Assembly: GCA_017443585.1 (NCBI GenBank)
Contig: JAFSYV010000069.1
Coordinates: 1 to 33,755 of the forward strand
Direction: 5' to 3'
Source of the DNA: Lentisphaeria bacterium
Lineage (GTDB): Bacteria; Verrucomicrobiota; Lentisphaeria; Victivallales; Victivallaceae
DNA length: 33,755 nt
How positions within the stretch are numbered: the first letter of the stretch is position 1; each line of letters starts with the position of its first letter. A program made the position numbers and the translations under genes. This document shows, one piece after another, positions 17,922 through 26,736 of this stretch. The notes under the pieces are model-generated. The model saw only the letters and a program-made list of their open reading frames with translations. It had not been told where the DNA came from and did not search any database.

Positions 17922-19085
17922 GTGAAAGTTCTTTTCAGCACACTCTTTCTTGCGGCGGCTTTCTGCGTTTCGGGAGCGAAGTTCGAGCCGGGCGTCGCCG
18001 GGCAGGCCCTGCGGGGCCGGGTCGGCGTTCCTTACGACAGCGAAAAGATCACCCCGAAAGGCGGTTCGGCGGCCTTCTGGTTCAAGCTGGACAAATCCCC
18101 CGCGGAGCTCCGGAACGCCATGCCCGTCTGCTTCGGCACCGTCGGCGCCGGCTGGTGCTACACCCGGTTCGACCGGGGGGCTCTGGGGATCAACTTCAAG
18201 ACCGGGAAGGGGTTTTCCGGCACAAGCTGTCCCGTCCCGACTCTCGCTCCGGGGGAGTGGCACCACGCCGTCTTCGTCTGGGGGATCAGGAAGGAACAGG
18301 GGTTCCTGCGGATCTACGTGGACGGGGAATTGAAACTCTTCCAGCGTCTGACCCTGCCGGAAAAATTCTCTCCCGGGAAATTCGCCGTGGGCTACAACTC
18401 AGGGAACTGGAAGGGCCCCGACTTCCCCGGTCTGCTGGATGAGATCGCGGTCTTCGACATGCCGATCCCGGAAGAGACGGTGAAAAAACTGTACGAAACG
18501 GGCAAAAAGGGCGGTTCTCTGCCGGAAACGCCGGGCATGCTCCTCTATCTGCCCTTCGACGGGAACACGACGGCGAAAACGGGGGTTTCCGCTCCCGGGG
18601 AGGTGCGGACCAAAAACTTGCGGGCCGCCGCCCGCAAGGCCAAGGTGAAAAAGTATCCCGACGAGATCGAGTTCCGGTACTCCTTCACCGCGCCCTGCCC
18701 GGAGGAGAAACTGCCGGGGGCCCTGAACGACGGCAACGATGCGAGCGGCGTCCACTGGCGTCAGCGCTCCATCGCGGTCATCGGGGAATTCGACGGCACC
18801 GTCGACGTGGCGGAAATCGAGATCACCACCCGGAAATACACGAAGTGGTATCTGCTGAAACAGCTCCATGTCAGCTGGGACGACGGCTCCGGGAACTTCT
18901 GCGATCCCGCGATCGTCGACACCTACGCCAAGGGAAAGCCTATCGGCAAGGCACTGGTGGACGACACCTGCCGGACCTACGTCTACAGCGTGAAGAATCC
19001 GGGCAAAATGTGCCGGTTCAAGGTGGTCCCCGTGGGGGACGGCTACTTCGGGATCAACGAGATAAGAGTTCGGGCCAAAAAATAA
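17922..19085 (+). CDS. Secreted LamG/concanavalin-like protein with C-terminal discoidin-like domain
   Basis: A 387-residue exported protein starting at GTG, with AAGGAA at 17907-17912. A signal peptide covers residues 1-19 (cleavage probably after VSGA). Residues about 30-190 are a LamG-like jelly roll, shown by EWHHAVFVW (112-120), IYVDGEL (131-137) and LDEIAVFD (172-179). Residues about 250-387 resemble an F5/8 type C (discoidin) domain, with GALNDGNDASGVHW at 266-279. No catalytic residues are evident. It probably binds polysaccharide and may support the large glycosidase-like protein encoded 17 bp downstream. It follows the pseudopilin gene by 13 bp, so these genes are probably cotranscribed. 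Confidence 0.8.
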   Translation: MKVLFSTLFLAAAFCVSGAKFEPGVAGQALRGRVGVPYDSEKITPKGGSAAFWFKLDKSPAELRNAMPVCFGTVGAGWCYTRFDRGALGINFKTGKGFSGTSCPVPTLAPGEWHHAVFVWGIRKEQGFLRIYVDGELKLFQRLTLPEKFSPGKFAVGYNSGNWKGPDFPGLLDEIAVFDMPIPEETVKKLYETGKKGGSLPETPGMLLYLPFDGNTTAKTGVSAPGEVRTKNLRAAARKAKVKKYPDEIEFRYSFTAPCPEEKLPGALNDGNDASGVHWRQRSIAVIGEFDGTVDVAEIEITTRKYTKWYLLKQLHVSWDDGSGNFCDPAIVDTYAKGKPIGKALVDDTCRTYVYSVKNPGKMCRFKVVPVGDGYFGINEIRVRAKK

Positions 19086-19101
19086 ACGGGAGGGAGTTTT
19101 C

Positions 19102-22100
19102 ATGTTTCGCTTTTTTCTTCTGGCGGCGGCCGCGCTGACTGTATGGACGGCGGGAGCCTTCGAGATCAGGAATGCCGATGTGGGGGGCGTCCGGATGACC
19201 AAGGTGGATTCTCCCTACTTCAGCATCACCGTCAACCCCCTCGGGGGGCGCTTCTGGAGCATGTACAGCAAACTCCTCAAAGCGGAGCTTGTGGATCCCT
19301 CCCAGGACGGCAGCGGCACGGAAAACGTCTGGAACGTGGGCAAGAGCCGCTTCTTCCTGCGCGGGAAGCCCTTCATCATTTCCACGGAAAAGTTCCCCGA
19401 CCGGGCGGTGGTGACTTCCGTGGGCAACCATCAGGGGGGCGGCATCAACTTCCTCCGGGTGAAAAAGTCCTACACGGTCTGGAAGGACGCCGCCAAAATC
19501 ACCATCGACTACGATCTGGAAAACATCGCAGACGCCATGTCGCCGCTTGCTTACGGCTTCTGGTTCCACCACATGATCGGCGAACACAAGGTGAAGAACG
19601 ACTTCTTCTATCCCACCACCCACGGCATCGTCCGCATCACGCCGGATAAACGCCCCACGGACACCTGGCAGTTCCGGGGCTCCCGGGGCTGGCTGGGCAG
19701 CGCCGACCCCAAAACGGGCCGGGGCGTGGCCATCACCATGGAGTACCCCCGGCTGAAGGTCCTCTACACCTGGTTCCAGGGGTGCAACGTGCCCACCACC
19801 GAGTGGCGGTTCGAAATGGTCACCATCGACGCGGGACACTCCTTCCGCACGAGAGCGGAGGTGCTTCCCTTCACCGGGCTGAAGAAGATCTCCGGCGCGG
19901 GCGGCGGTCTCGTGGGTGAACTCCGCGGCGCGGACGTGGAAACGGAAAAGACTTCGGTCCCCGTCGAGGCGCGGGTCCACAACGCTTCCGCCGGGACCGT
20001 GGAGGCGGAAGTCATGATCCGGCAGGCCCCGAAGGGCGCGTGGCGGAGCTGCGGGAAACACACGCTCGTCTTCGACGCTCCCGGCACGGTGAAAAGTTTT
20101 CCCTTCACCGTCAAGGGCGCGGACGAGACATTGCAGGAGATCGAAGTCATCCTGCGGTCGGGGAAAAAGGAGTCGGCCCGGCTCAACGGCTTCGTCAATT
20201 TCGGCGGCGCCGAGGAAAAATGGGCCGTGGCCCCCCTCGAGGAAAAACTCCTCGACGAACGCAGCCGGGTGGAATTGCTGGGCTTCAATCATGTCAATCC
20301 CACGCCCCACATCCCCTGGGCCAAGCCGCTCCCCGGCGGCAAGATCAAGACCATGGTCCTGACCCAGAATGACAGCATCCTCGAAGTCGGGGAAATGGCC
20401 CAGCGCCTCGATATGGACTTCACGGTCCCCTATCTTTACGCCACGGGGCGGCACAAATCCCTCAGCCCCATGTACCGGCTCGGGGACTACTTCGGCATGC
20501 TTTCGGTGAGCGACATCGACGCGAATTTGAAGCGGGCCTTGGCGAAGAAGTACGATTTTCTCATCATCGCCGGGCTGCCCTGGGGATACTTCAACGCCGC
20601 CCAGCAGAAGGCCATCGCTGAGAAGGTGAAGCAGGGCGCGGGGCTGGTCTACATCGGTCCGGAAAAGTCCGACAGCTTCATGCCCCTCAAAAAAGTTTCC
20701 GGCAGGCAGATCGTTTCGGGGCTGCCCAAGGCGGTGAAGAAACATTTCGTCACGCAGGGGATCCCCTTCGAGCTCTTCGAACCGGGGCCCGTCCGCCGCT
20801 TCGCGGCCCCCGCAACTCAGGTGCTGGCCGCAGTGAAGGGGACTCCCTATCTGGTCGAGGGCCGTTACGGGAAAGGAAAAACCTTCTTCCTCACCTACCC
20901 CGCCAGTTTCGGCCGTTTCGATGCGCAGGCGGGTTTCACCCCGAACTTCAAACCGGAGTACGCCGACCGCAAGGCCCCCTATGAACTCTACTACTCTCTC
21001 ATCGCGAAGCTCGCCCTGGCCGCGACCGGCAGGACGCCTGCGCTGACTTTCGAGCCCCGCTTCACGCCCGAGGGGATCATGCTTGAAATCGATTCCCCCG
21101 ACGCGCGGCAGGTGACGGTGACGGCGGCGGTCCGGGACCGCTTCATGGTCGAACGCGCGGCTCAGACTTCGCAGCTGACCTTGAAGAAAGGCACGGGGGA
21201 ATTCCGGATCGCTCCGGCCCTGAAGCCCCACGCCGGACCCCAGCTGCTCGACGTCATCGTCCGGGACAAGAAGAGCGGCGCCGTGTTGAACTGGGGTTCG
21301 TGGAGCGCTTCCGCTCCCGCCCCCGCCCGGATCGCCGGGATCGTTCTCGACCGGAAAGCCTATGATGCGGGCGAAAAGGTGAATTACACCGTCAATTGCA
21401 AGGGGAACTTCCCCGGCGTGACGGTGAAAGCGCTCCTCATCGACTCCTTCGGACGGGCTTTCCCCGCGAAGGCGGCCCCCGCCGCCGAGGCGGTCAAGGG
21501 GGAATTGATGATCGACGACCGGCTCTGCTCCCGCTTCAACACCTTGCGGGTCACCCTGGAGCACAAAGGGACGGAGATCGACCGCCGCGAAACGGGCTTC
21601 CCCGTCCGGCCCGCGGACAAGGCCCGTGCGTGGCAGGGGTTCGAGGTCGGGACCTGGCTTTCGGGCGACGGCCCCCGCGCCCATCTGTGGCCTCTTTATG
21701 CAGGATTCCTGCACAAGTACGGCATCGACACGGTCATCGCCAACTGGGGGACGATGCAGACCACCTTCCCCATCCGGCACAATCTCAATCCCACCCGGCT
21801 GAACCATCTGGGGATCACCCGCTGCGCCGAGCCCCTCGAATACGCCAAGACCGGCAACAAGAGGCTTTTGGTGCGCAAGCCCTGCCTGTCCGATCCGGCC
21901 TTTCTCGAGAAGAACCGGGCCGAGTTCGAGAAATTGGGTAAGGCGGACCGCATCTACGCCCTGCGCTTCTACTGGATGGGAGACGAACAGTCCATCACCG
22001 GCTACGGCGGGACCCCCACGGACTTCTGCTTCTCGGAGCACTGCCTCAAGCTCTTCCGGGAGTTCCTGAAGAAGAAATACGGCTCCCTCGAACGCCTCAA

Positions 22101-23637
22101 CAGGGAGTGGAACACCGCCTTCGCAACTTGGGAGAAGGTGCTCCCCCTGACCAAGGACGAAGTCTGGAAGGGAAATGAAAAATCCGTCGCGGGCTGGGCC
22201 GACCACCTGGAGTTCATGGACAGCCGTCTGGAAGATGTGGCGCGGATCATGTTCGCGACGTTGCGGAAGAACGATCCCGGCGCGAAGACCTCCATGTCGG
22301 GCACCCAGCCCTCCACCGCCTACGGCGGCATGGACTGGAGCCGCCTGATGAAGCACTTCGACGGCCTCATGAACTACGCCCTCGGGGGCCAGTTCGAGAT
22401 CCAGCGCTCCCTGCGCCCCGGCGCGGAGCTGATGCCCTGGCAGTTCGGCTACGCCGGAAGGGGCAGCAGCAGCAGCATCTGGCGGGCGCTTTTCACCGGG
22501 ATGCGGGGGGCCTTCGGCTTCGCCTGGCCCAGTCTGTGCAATCCCGACGGGACGCCCGCGCGTCAGCTCAAGGCGGTCCAGCGGCCCTTCAGGATCATCA
22601 AAGCCGGCGCGGGCGACCACTGGATCCGCAACTTGCGTGAGCGGCCCCGGACGGCGATCCTCTACTCCCAGAGTTCCATCCGGGCGGCCTTCATCGAGAA
22701 GCGCCACCGGAGCCGGAACACCAGCTTCGACAAGTTCAACGCGCTGCTCCGGCACTGCGGGTACAATTTCACCTACATCACCTCGGAACAGCTCGAAGCG
22801 GGCGTCCTGCTCAAGGGGGATTGGAAGAATCTGATCCTGCCCGACACGGGGGCCATGTCCGACAAGGAGGTCGAAATGGTGAAGGCTTTCGTCAAAAAGG
22901 GCGGACGCGTCTACGCCGAGGGGATCCCCGCCCGGCGGTACGCCAACTGCCGCATGCGCTCGACTCCCGCCCTCGCGGAGATCTTCAAGATCGGGGGAAA
23001 TGTGCTGAAGGAGAAGCCTTCCTACGTCTATCTGGAAGCCCTCTCCTTCCCGGAAAAGCCCGACAACAACCGGATCCTGACCGGGGAACAGCAGGAGCTG
23101 CGCCGGGTTCTGGGCCCCAACGACGCCCCAAGGCTTACTTCGGAAGGGAAGAGTCTCCCCGAGACCGAGGTCTACACCCGTTTCGATCCGCAGGGGAACC
23201 TTTACGCGGGGATCATCACTCCCGTCGTGAAACAGCGGCCCCTCAGGATCGAGCTGGGCGGAAAGGCGTATGTGTACGACATGATGACCCACCGCAATTA
23301 CGGACAGGTCTCGACCGTCGAGGTCCCGGTCTTCTGCGAGTCCATGCCGCTGCTGCTGGCCGTGCTGAAGAAAGCCCCCAAGTTCCTCGCGGCGGAGGTG
23401 AAAGGCGATACGGTGACGGTGAAATTCGAGCCCGCCGACTGGACCACGACGGTGGAGCTGCGGCTCTTCGCGCCCGACGGGAAAGAGGTTCCCCACTACG
23501 GGAAACGGCTCCTCGTTTCGGGCGGAAGGGGGAGCTGGGCCATACCCTTTGCGCCTTCCGACGCTTCCGGCGTGTGGAAACTCCAGGCGACTGATGTCGT
23601 CACCGGGCAGAGCCGCACGACCTCTTTCGGACGCTGA
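19102..23637 (+). CDS. Very large secreted GH42-like multidomain protein
   Basis: A 1511-residue exported protein with a signal peptide at residues 1-19. Residues about 20-260 resemble a mutarotase-type beta-sandwich. Residues about 470-610 look like a class I glutamine-amidotransferase-type fold (YDFLIIAGLPWG). Residues about 850-1180 form a TIM barrel with GH42-like features: YWMGDEQ with candidate acid/base Glu962, then LFREFLKKKYGSLERLNREW, a hallmark of GH42 beta-galactosidases. Residues about 1185-1310 resemble the GH42 trimerisation domain (LILPDTGAMSDKEVEMVKAF). A beta-sandwich follows. The nucleophile is not clear; Glu1109 is a candidate. Beta-galactosidase-type activity is inference. 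GGGAGGGAG precedes the start. Confidence 0.8.
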   Translation: MFRFFLLAAAALTVWTAGAFEIRNADVGGVRMTKVDSPYFSITVNPLGGRFWSMYSKLLKAELVDPSQDGSGTENVWNVGKSRFFLRGKPFIISTEKFPDRAVVTSVGNHQGGGINFLRVKKSYTVWKDAAKITIDYDLENIADAMSPLAYGFWFHHMIGEHKVKNDFFYPTTHGIVRITPDKRPTDTWQFRGSRGWLGSADPKTGRGVAITMEYPRLKVLYTWFQGCNVPTTEWRFEMVTIDAGHSFRTRAEVLPFTGLKKISGAGGGLVGELRGADVETEKTSVPVEARVHNASAGTVEAEVMIRQAPKGAWRSCGKHTLVFDAPGTVKSFPFTVKGADETLQEIEVILRSGKKESARLNGFVNFGGAEEKWAVAPLEEKLLDERSRVELLGFNHVNPTPHIPWAKPLPGGKIKTMVLTQNDSILEVGEMAQRLDMDFTVPYLYATGRHKSLSPMYRLGDYFGMLSVSDIDANLKRALAKKYDFLIIAGLPWGYFNAAQQKAIAEKVKQGAGLVYIGPEKSDSFMPLKKVSGRQIVSGLPKAVKKHFVTQGIPFELFEPGPVRRFAAPATQVLAAVKGTPYLVEGRYGKGKTFFLTYPASFGRFDAQAGFTPNFKPEYADRKAPYELYYSLIAKLALAATGRTPALTFEPRFTPEGIMLEIDSPDARQVTVTAAVRDRFMVERAAQTSQLTLKKGTGEFRIAPALKPHAGPQLLDVIVRDKKSGAVLNWGSWSASAPAPARIAGIVLDRKAYDAGEKVNYTVNCKGNFPGVTVKALLIDSFGRAFPAKAAPAAEAVKGELMIDDRLCSRFNTLRVTLEHKGTEIDRRETGFPVRPADKARAWQGFEVGTWLSGDGPRAHLWPLYAGFLHKYGIDTVIANWGTMQTTFPIRHNLNPTRLNHLGITRCAEPLEYAKTGNKRLLVRKPCLSDPAFLEKNRAEFEKLGKADRIYALRFYWMGDEQSITGYGGTPTDFCFSEHCLKLFREFLKKKYGSLERLNREWNTAFATWEKVLPLTKDEVWKGNEKSVAGWADHLEFMDSRLEDVARIMFATLRKNDPGAKTSMSGTQPSTAYGGMDWSRLMKHFDGLMNYALGGQFEIQRSLRPGAELMPWQFGYAGRGSSSSIWRALFTGMRGAFGFAWPSLCNPDGTPARQLKAVQRPFRIIKAGAGDHWIRNLRERPRTAILYSQSSIRAAFIEKRHRSRNTSFDKFNALLRHCGYNFTYITSEQLEAGVLLKGDWKNLILPDTGAMSDKEVEMVKAFVKKGGRVYAEGIPARRYANCRMRSTPALAEIFKIGGNVLKEKPSYVYLEALSFPEKPDNNRILTGEQQELRRVLGPNDAPRLTSEGKSLPETEVYTRFDPQGNLYAGIITPVVKQRPLRIELGGKAYVYDMMTHRNYGQVSTVEVPVFCESMPLLLAVLKKAPKFLAAEVKGDTVTVKFEPADWTTTVELRLFAPDGKEVPHYGKRLLVSGGRGSWAIPFAPSDASGVWKLQATDVVTGQSRTTSFGR

Positions 23638-23645
23638 AGTTTCCC

Positions 23646-23666
23646 GTTTCCGCCGGAAGCTTTTTT
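23646..23666 (+). terminator. Predicted intrinsic terminator after the GH42-like gene
   Basis: GTTTCC (23646-23651) pairs with GGAAGC (23655-23660) around a GCC loop, with one G-T pair, and is followed immediately by six T residues (23661-23666). The stem is short but the layout is classic. It separates the glycosidase operon from the protease operon. Confidence 0.5.
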
Positions 23667-23672
23667 CCCTGC

Positions 23673-23701
23673 TTGCAATTTGAAAAAACAGGGTGTATAT
23701 T
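23673..23701 (+). promoter_or_regulatory. Predicted promoter of the Clp-FtsH-like protease operon
   Basis: A -35 box TTGCAA (23673-23678), a 17-bp A-rich spacer and a -10 box TATATT (23696-23701) preceded by TG and followed by A. This is among the best promoters in the window. Transcription would start near 23708. Confidence 0.6.
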
Positions 23702-23702
23702 A

Positions 23703-23722
23703 GCATGGAGTGTGCTTCATGC
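23703..23722. promoter_or_regulatory. Imperfect palindrome at the protease operon start site
   Basis: GCATGGAG (23703-23710) and CTTCATGC (23715-23722) are 8-bp arms with one mismatch (a G-U pair in RNA) around TGTG. It spans the predicted start of transcription, so it may be an operator or a 5' mRNA hairpin. Confidence 0.35.
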
Positions 23723-23748
23723 GGTCACCGAACGAAAGGGAAATGAAT

Positions 23749-26736
23749 ATGGCGGAAAACGAGTACGAAAAGATCCCCCCGAGAACTCCCCGGTATGCGG
23801 CGGTCATGGAGGAGGCCGGCAAACGGGCTGGCGCCCGGGCGGCTTCCAAGGGCGGCGATGCCGTCGTGACGATATCGGATGTCTTCGAGGCGCTGTGCCT
23901 CATCCATCCGGAGTCCTTCTCTCTGCTGACGAACACCCCCGTCACGCTGCCGAAGGCGGCTCCGGCGGAGTGCGATCCGCTCCCGGCGGTCGTCTACCAT
24001 TCTCCGGAGGTCGACAAATATCTTTCCCCTTACGGGGGCGTCATCGCGGAGGTGCTCTCCTCTTTCGAATCCCGTGAGGTGATCGTCGATTCTCTGCACA
24101 TCGCGGGAGCTCTGCTCTGGGAGCCGACCCCCGAGATCCTGAACCTCCTTTCCGTTTCCGGCGCGACGCAGGGCGTGATGCGGACCGCGGTCACGGCCGG
24201 GCTCAGACGTGAGGCGGAAACAGCCGCGGCGGAGCGCCGCAAAGCGGGCCTGGCCTCCTCGTTCGAGAATGTCGAAAAGATACGGAAATACCTTTCCGAA
24301 AACTGTTTCGGACAGGATTCGGTCATAAATGCCGTCATCACCCAGCTTGCCATCGCCTGGGGGATGCCCGCGGCCGAACGGGGGGCGAAGCCGCTGTCGT
24401 TCTTCTTCGTCGGCGCCCCCGGCACGGGCAAGAACCATCTGACCTCCCTGATCCAAGATGCGTTCGAATCCTTCCTCGGCATTCCCAGGATCCGGGTGGT
24501 GGATTTCGCCCGTTTCGCCACGGAGCAGCTGCCGATGGACCTGATCGGCAGGGATTCCAACTGGAAGGACGGCGGGCACGAAGGCGTCCTGACGGGGGCG
24601 GCGGCGGCCAACCCGCGGGGCGTCATCGTGATCGAAAACTACGAGCGGGGCCATGAATGCGCGATCTCCTATCTGGACAGCATTCTGGAAACCGGCTACG
24701 CCGTGGACGAGTTCTCCAAGCAGAACATCTGCTTTTCCGGCAACGTGTTCATCATCATAACGCACAAGAAGGAGTTCGCCGACTCCGATGAGTTTCTGAA
24801 GCTTGTTTCCAAGGACGGCGAAAATCCGCCGCGGGACAAGATCGTCGAAGGGCTCGTGAAGTTCGAGCCGCGCTTCCAGTCCACGCTCCGGCTCGTGGAT
24901 GCCCCCATGCTGTTCCGGAAGCACGATTTCAAGTCCTTTTTCGCGATCGTCAAGGCCAAATTGTCCGCCCTTGCGCGCCGTTTCGAAGGGGCCTACGACG
25001 TGTCGTGCGAGTTCGGCTCCGAGGATGTCCTGCGCCTTCTCATGGAGATGCATCCCAATGTGGAGTCCGCCCATCCCATCATATCCGCGCTCGAGTCGGC
25101 CATCCTCATTCCCCTGCAGGACTGGCTGCTGCAGCATTACGGCGAATTCGTGCCGAAGCGGAAGATCCGCATCGAATGCGATCCCCTGCCCGATTTCGAA
25201 GGGGCCCCCGAGCGCGGTGCGTTCGATTCCTTCGAGGAATGGATGGAAGAGCGCACGAAACGCCGCATCCTCCGGGCGAAGCGGCTGGTCTTTTCGCATG
25301 AGATCGGCGTCACCGATGATGCCGTCGTGCTGAAGATGAGGAACATTTCCTACACCATGATGCCGAGCATCGAGGATGCGGGCTATTTTTCGGTCACGGT
25401 GCCCGACGTCTCGTTCGACGATCTCGTCGGGGTCGATATCGTGAAGGAGCGGGTCTCCGAGGTCCTGCACTATTTCGAACATCCCGACAAGGGGGTGCGC
25501 CCCGATACCGGCATCATTCTGTACGGACCGCCGGGCACGGGCAAGACTTCCGTCGCCAAGGCGATCGCCAAGGAGCTGGGCGTTCCCTTCATCCTGGCCA
25601 TGGGGGCGGACTTCAGCCGGCAGCGCATGGGCGAGGGCGTCGAAAGCGTGAAGAAACTTTTCGCCGCCGCCCGGCGCTACGGAGCCGTCCTCTTCATCGA
25701 CGAGATCGACGGCATCGGCTCCCGCGAGCAGGAGGCCCGCGGCGGTCATAGCGAGGGGGCCCGGATCATCAATGCCTTCCTGACCGAGCTCGACGGGTTC
25801 CGCGCGAGGAACATGCTCGTCATCGGCGCGACGAACCGCTACGAGACCCTCGACGAAGCGCTGATCCGTCCCGGTCGTCTTTCGCTCAAGATCCGGCTGG
25901 GGCTGCTGCACAAGCCGGAGGACCGGAAAAAACTGATCGAGGGAGCGTTGAAAAATGCGCGGGCGGAAGTTTCGCCCGAACTCGTCGCCCGGCTCGTCGC
26001 GACGACCAATTCCTGGTCGCCGGCCAACCTGATCGCCATGATCAACTGCGGCATCAGGATCGCCCGCCGCGAGGGCCGGGAAATCGAATTCGGGCATTTC
26101 GCCAGGGCCCGGACCGTCGTGACGCTGGGCGAAGATCCCCAGCAGCCGGAGAACTCCGACGCCGAGAGACATCTCGTCGCGGTGCACGAAGCGGGGCATG
26201 CCGTGACGGCGGTCCTGCGCGGCATCCCCTTCGTTCAGGCGACGATCGAGGGCGCGGGCGGGGCGGCCGGTTTCGTCGAACATTTCGGATTGCAGAGATT
26301 TTCGACCGCGAAAGACCTCGAATGCATGATCGACATGTGCCTGGGCGGCCGTCTGGCCGAGAAGGAACTGCTCGGAGAGCCCTCCAGCGGGGCGCTTTCC
26401 GACTTCGAACACGCGACGGCTCTGGCCGCCGACATGATCCGCCTCGGACTTACCGACGGGAATCTGATGGCCGTGGCGGGGGAATCCGCCAGGATGTTCG
26501 CTCAGAGCCACCGCCCGCAGATAGAGGCCATCCTCCAGAAAAGGATGGGCAGCGTCCGGGAGCTTCTCCATGACCACCGGAGGTTTCTCGAGGCGGTCAC
26601 GGAGGCGCTCGAAGCCCAGAAGATGCTTTTCGAAGAGGACATCCGCTCGATAGAAGACAGTCTGTCGGCGAAAAGGCCGGCAAGAAGGCCGTCGAGAAAG
26701 ACGGCGAAGAAGAATCCGGACGGCGGTGCGCGATGA
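23749..26736 (+). CDS. Soluble Clp-FtsH chimera: Clp-N-like repeats, degenerate ClpA/B-type AAA, FtsH-type AAA, M41 zinc protease
   Basis: A 995-residue protein with no signal peptide or membrane segment. Residues 12-150 hold two Clp-N-like repeats. Residues 175-470 resemble the ClpA/B D2 AAA domain: CFGQDSV, Walker A GAPGTGKN (222-229), then a Walker B position reading VIVIEN (292-297) instead of hhhhDE, with no GYVG pore loop and no Arg finger. Residues 553-790 are an FtsH-type AAA: GPPGTGKT (593-600), LFIDEID (648-654) and Arg707/Arg710 in the RPGR segment; the FVG pore loop is replaced by RMG (626-628). Residues 800-970 are an M41 peptidase with HEAGH (813-817) and third zinc ligand Asp885. 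The tail is basic. AAGGG at 23736-23740 supports this start. It should unfold and degrade cytosolic substrates, but target and trigger are unknown. Confidence 0.88.
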   Translation: MAENEYEKIPPRTPRYAAVMEEAGKRAGARAASKGGDAVVTISDVFEALCLIHPESFSLLTNTPVTLPKAAPAECDPLPAVVYHSPEVDKYLSPYGGVIAEVLSSFESREVIVDSLHIAGALLWEPTPEILNLLSVSGATQGVMRTAVTAGLRREAETAAAERRKAGLASSFENVEKIRKYLSENCFGQDSVINAVITQLAIAWGMPAAERGAKPLSFFFVGAPGTGKNHLTSLIQDAFESFLGIPRIRVVDFARFATEQLPMDLIGRDSNWKDGGHEGVLTGAAAANPRGVIVIENYERGHECAISYLDSILETGYAVDEFSKQNICFSGNVFIIITHKKEFADSDEFLKLVSKDGENPPRDKIVEGLVKFEPRFQSTLRLVDAPMLFRKHDFKSFFAIVKAKLSALARRFEGAYDVSCEFGSEDVLRLLMEMHPNVESAHPIISALESAILIPLQDWLLQHYGEFVPKRKIRIECDPLPDFEGAPERGAFDSFEEWMEERTKRRILRAKRLVFSHEIGVTDDAVVLKMRNISYTMMPSIEDAGYFSVTVPDVSFDDLVGVDIVKERVSEVLHYFEHPDKGVRPDTGIILYGPPGTGKTSVAKAIAKELGVPFILAMGADFSRQRMGEGVESVKKLFAAARRYGAVLFIDEIDGIGSREQEARGGHSEGARIINAFLTELDGFRARNMLVIGATNRYETLDEALIRPGRLSLKIRLGLLHKPEDRKKLIEGALKNARAEVSPELVARLVATTNSWSPANLIAMINCGIRIARREGREIEFGHFARARTVVTLGEDPQQPENSDAERHLVAVHEAGHAVTAVLRGIPFVQATIEGAGGAAGFVEHFGLQRFSTAKDLECMIDMCLGGRLAEKELLGEPSSGALSDFEHATALAADMIRLGLTDGNLMAVAGESARMFAQSHRPQIEAILQKRMGSVRELLHDHRRFLEAVTEALEAQKMLFEEDIRSIEDSLSAKRPARRPSRKTAKKNPDGGAR

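Noticed and set aside
19054-23706. Very long open frame on the minus strand opposite the GH42-like gene
   Set aside because: Its translation shows no recognisable domain and is rich in Gly, Arg, Pro and Glu, as expected for the mirror of a GC-rich gene. The plus-strand frame has a signal peptide, ribosome site and GH42-like motifs.
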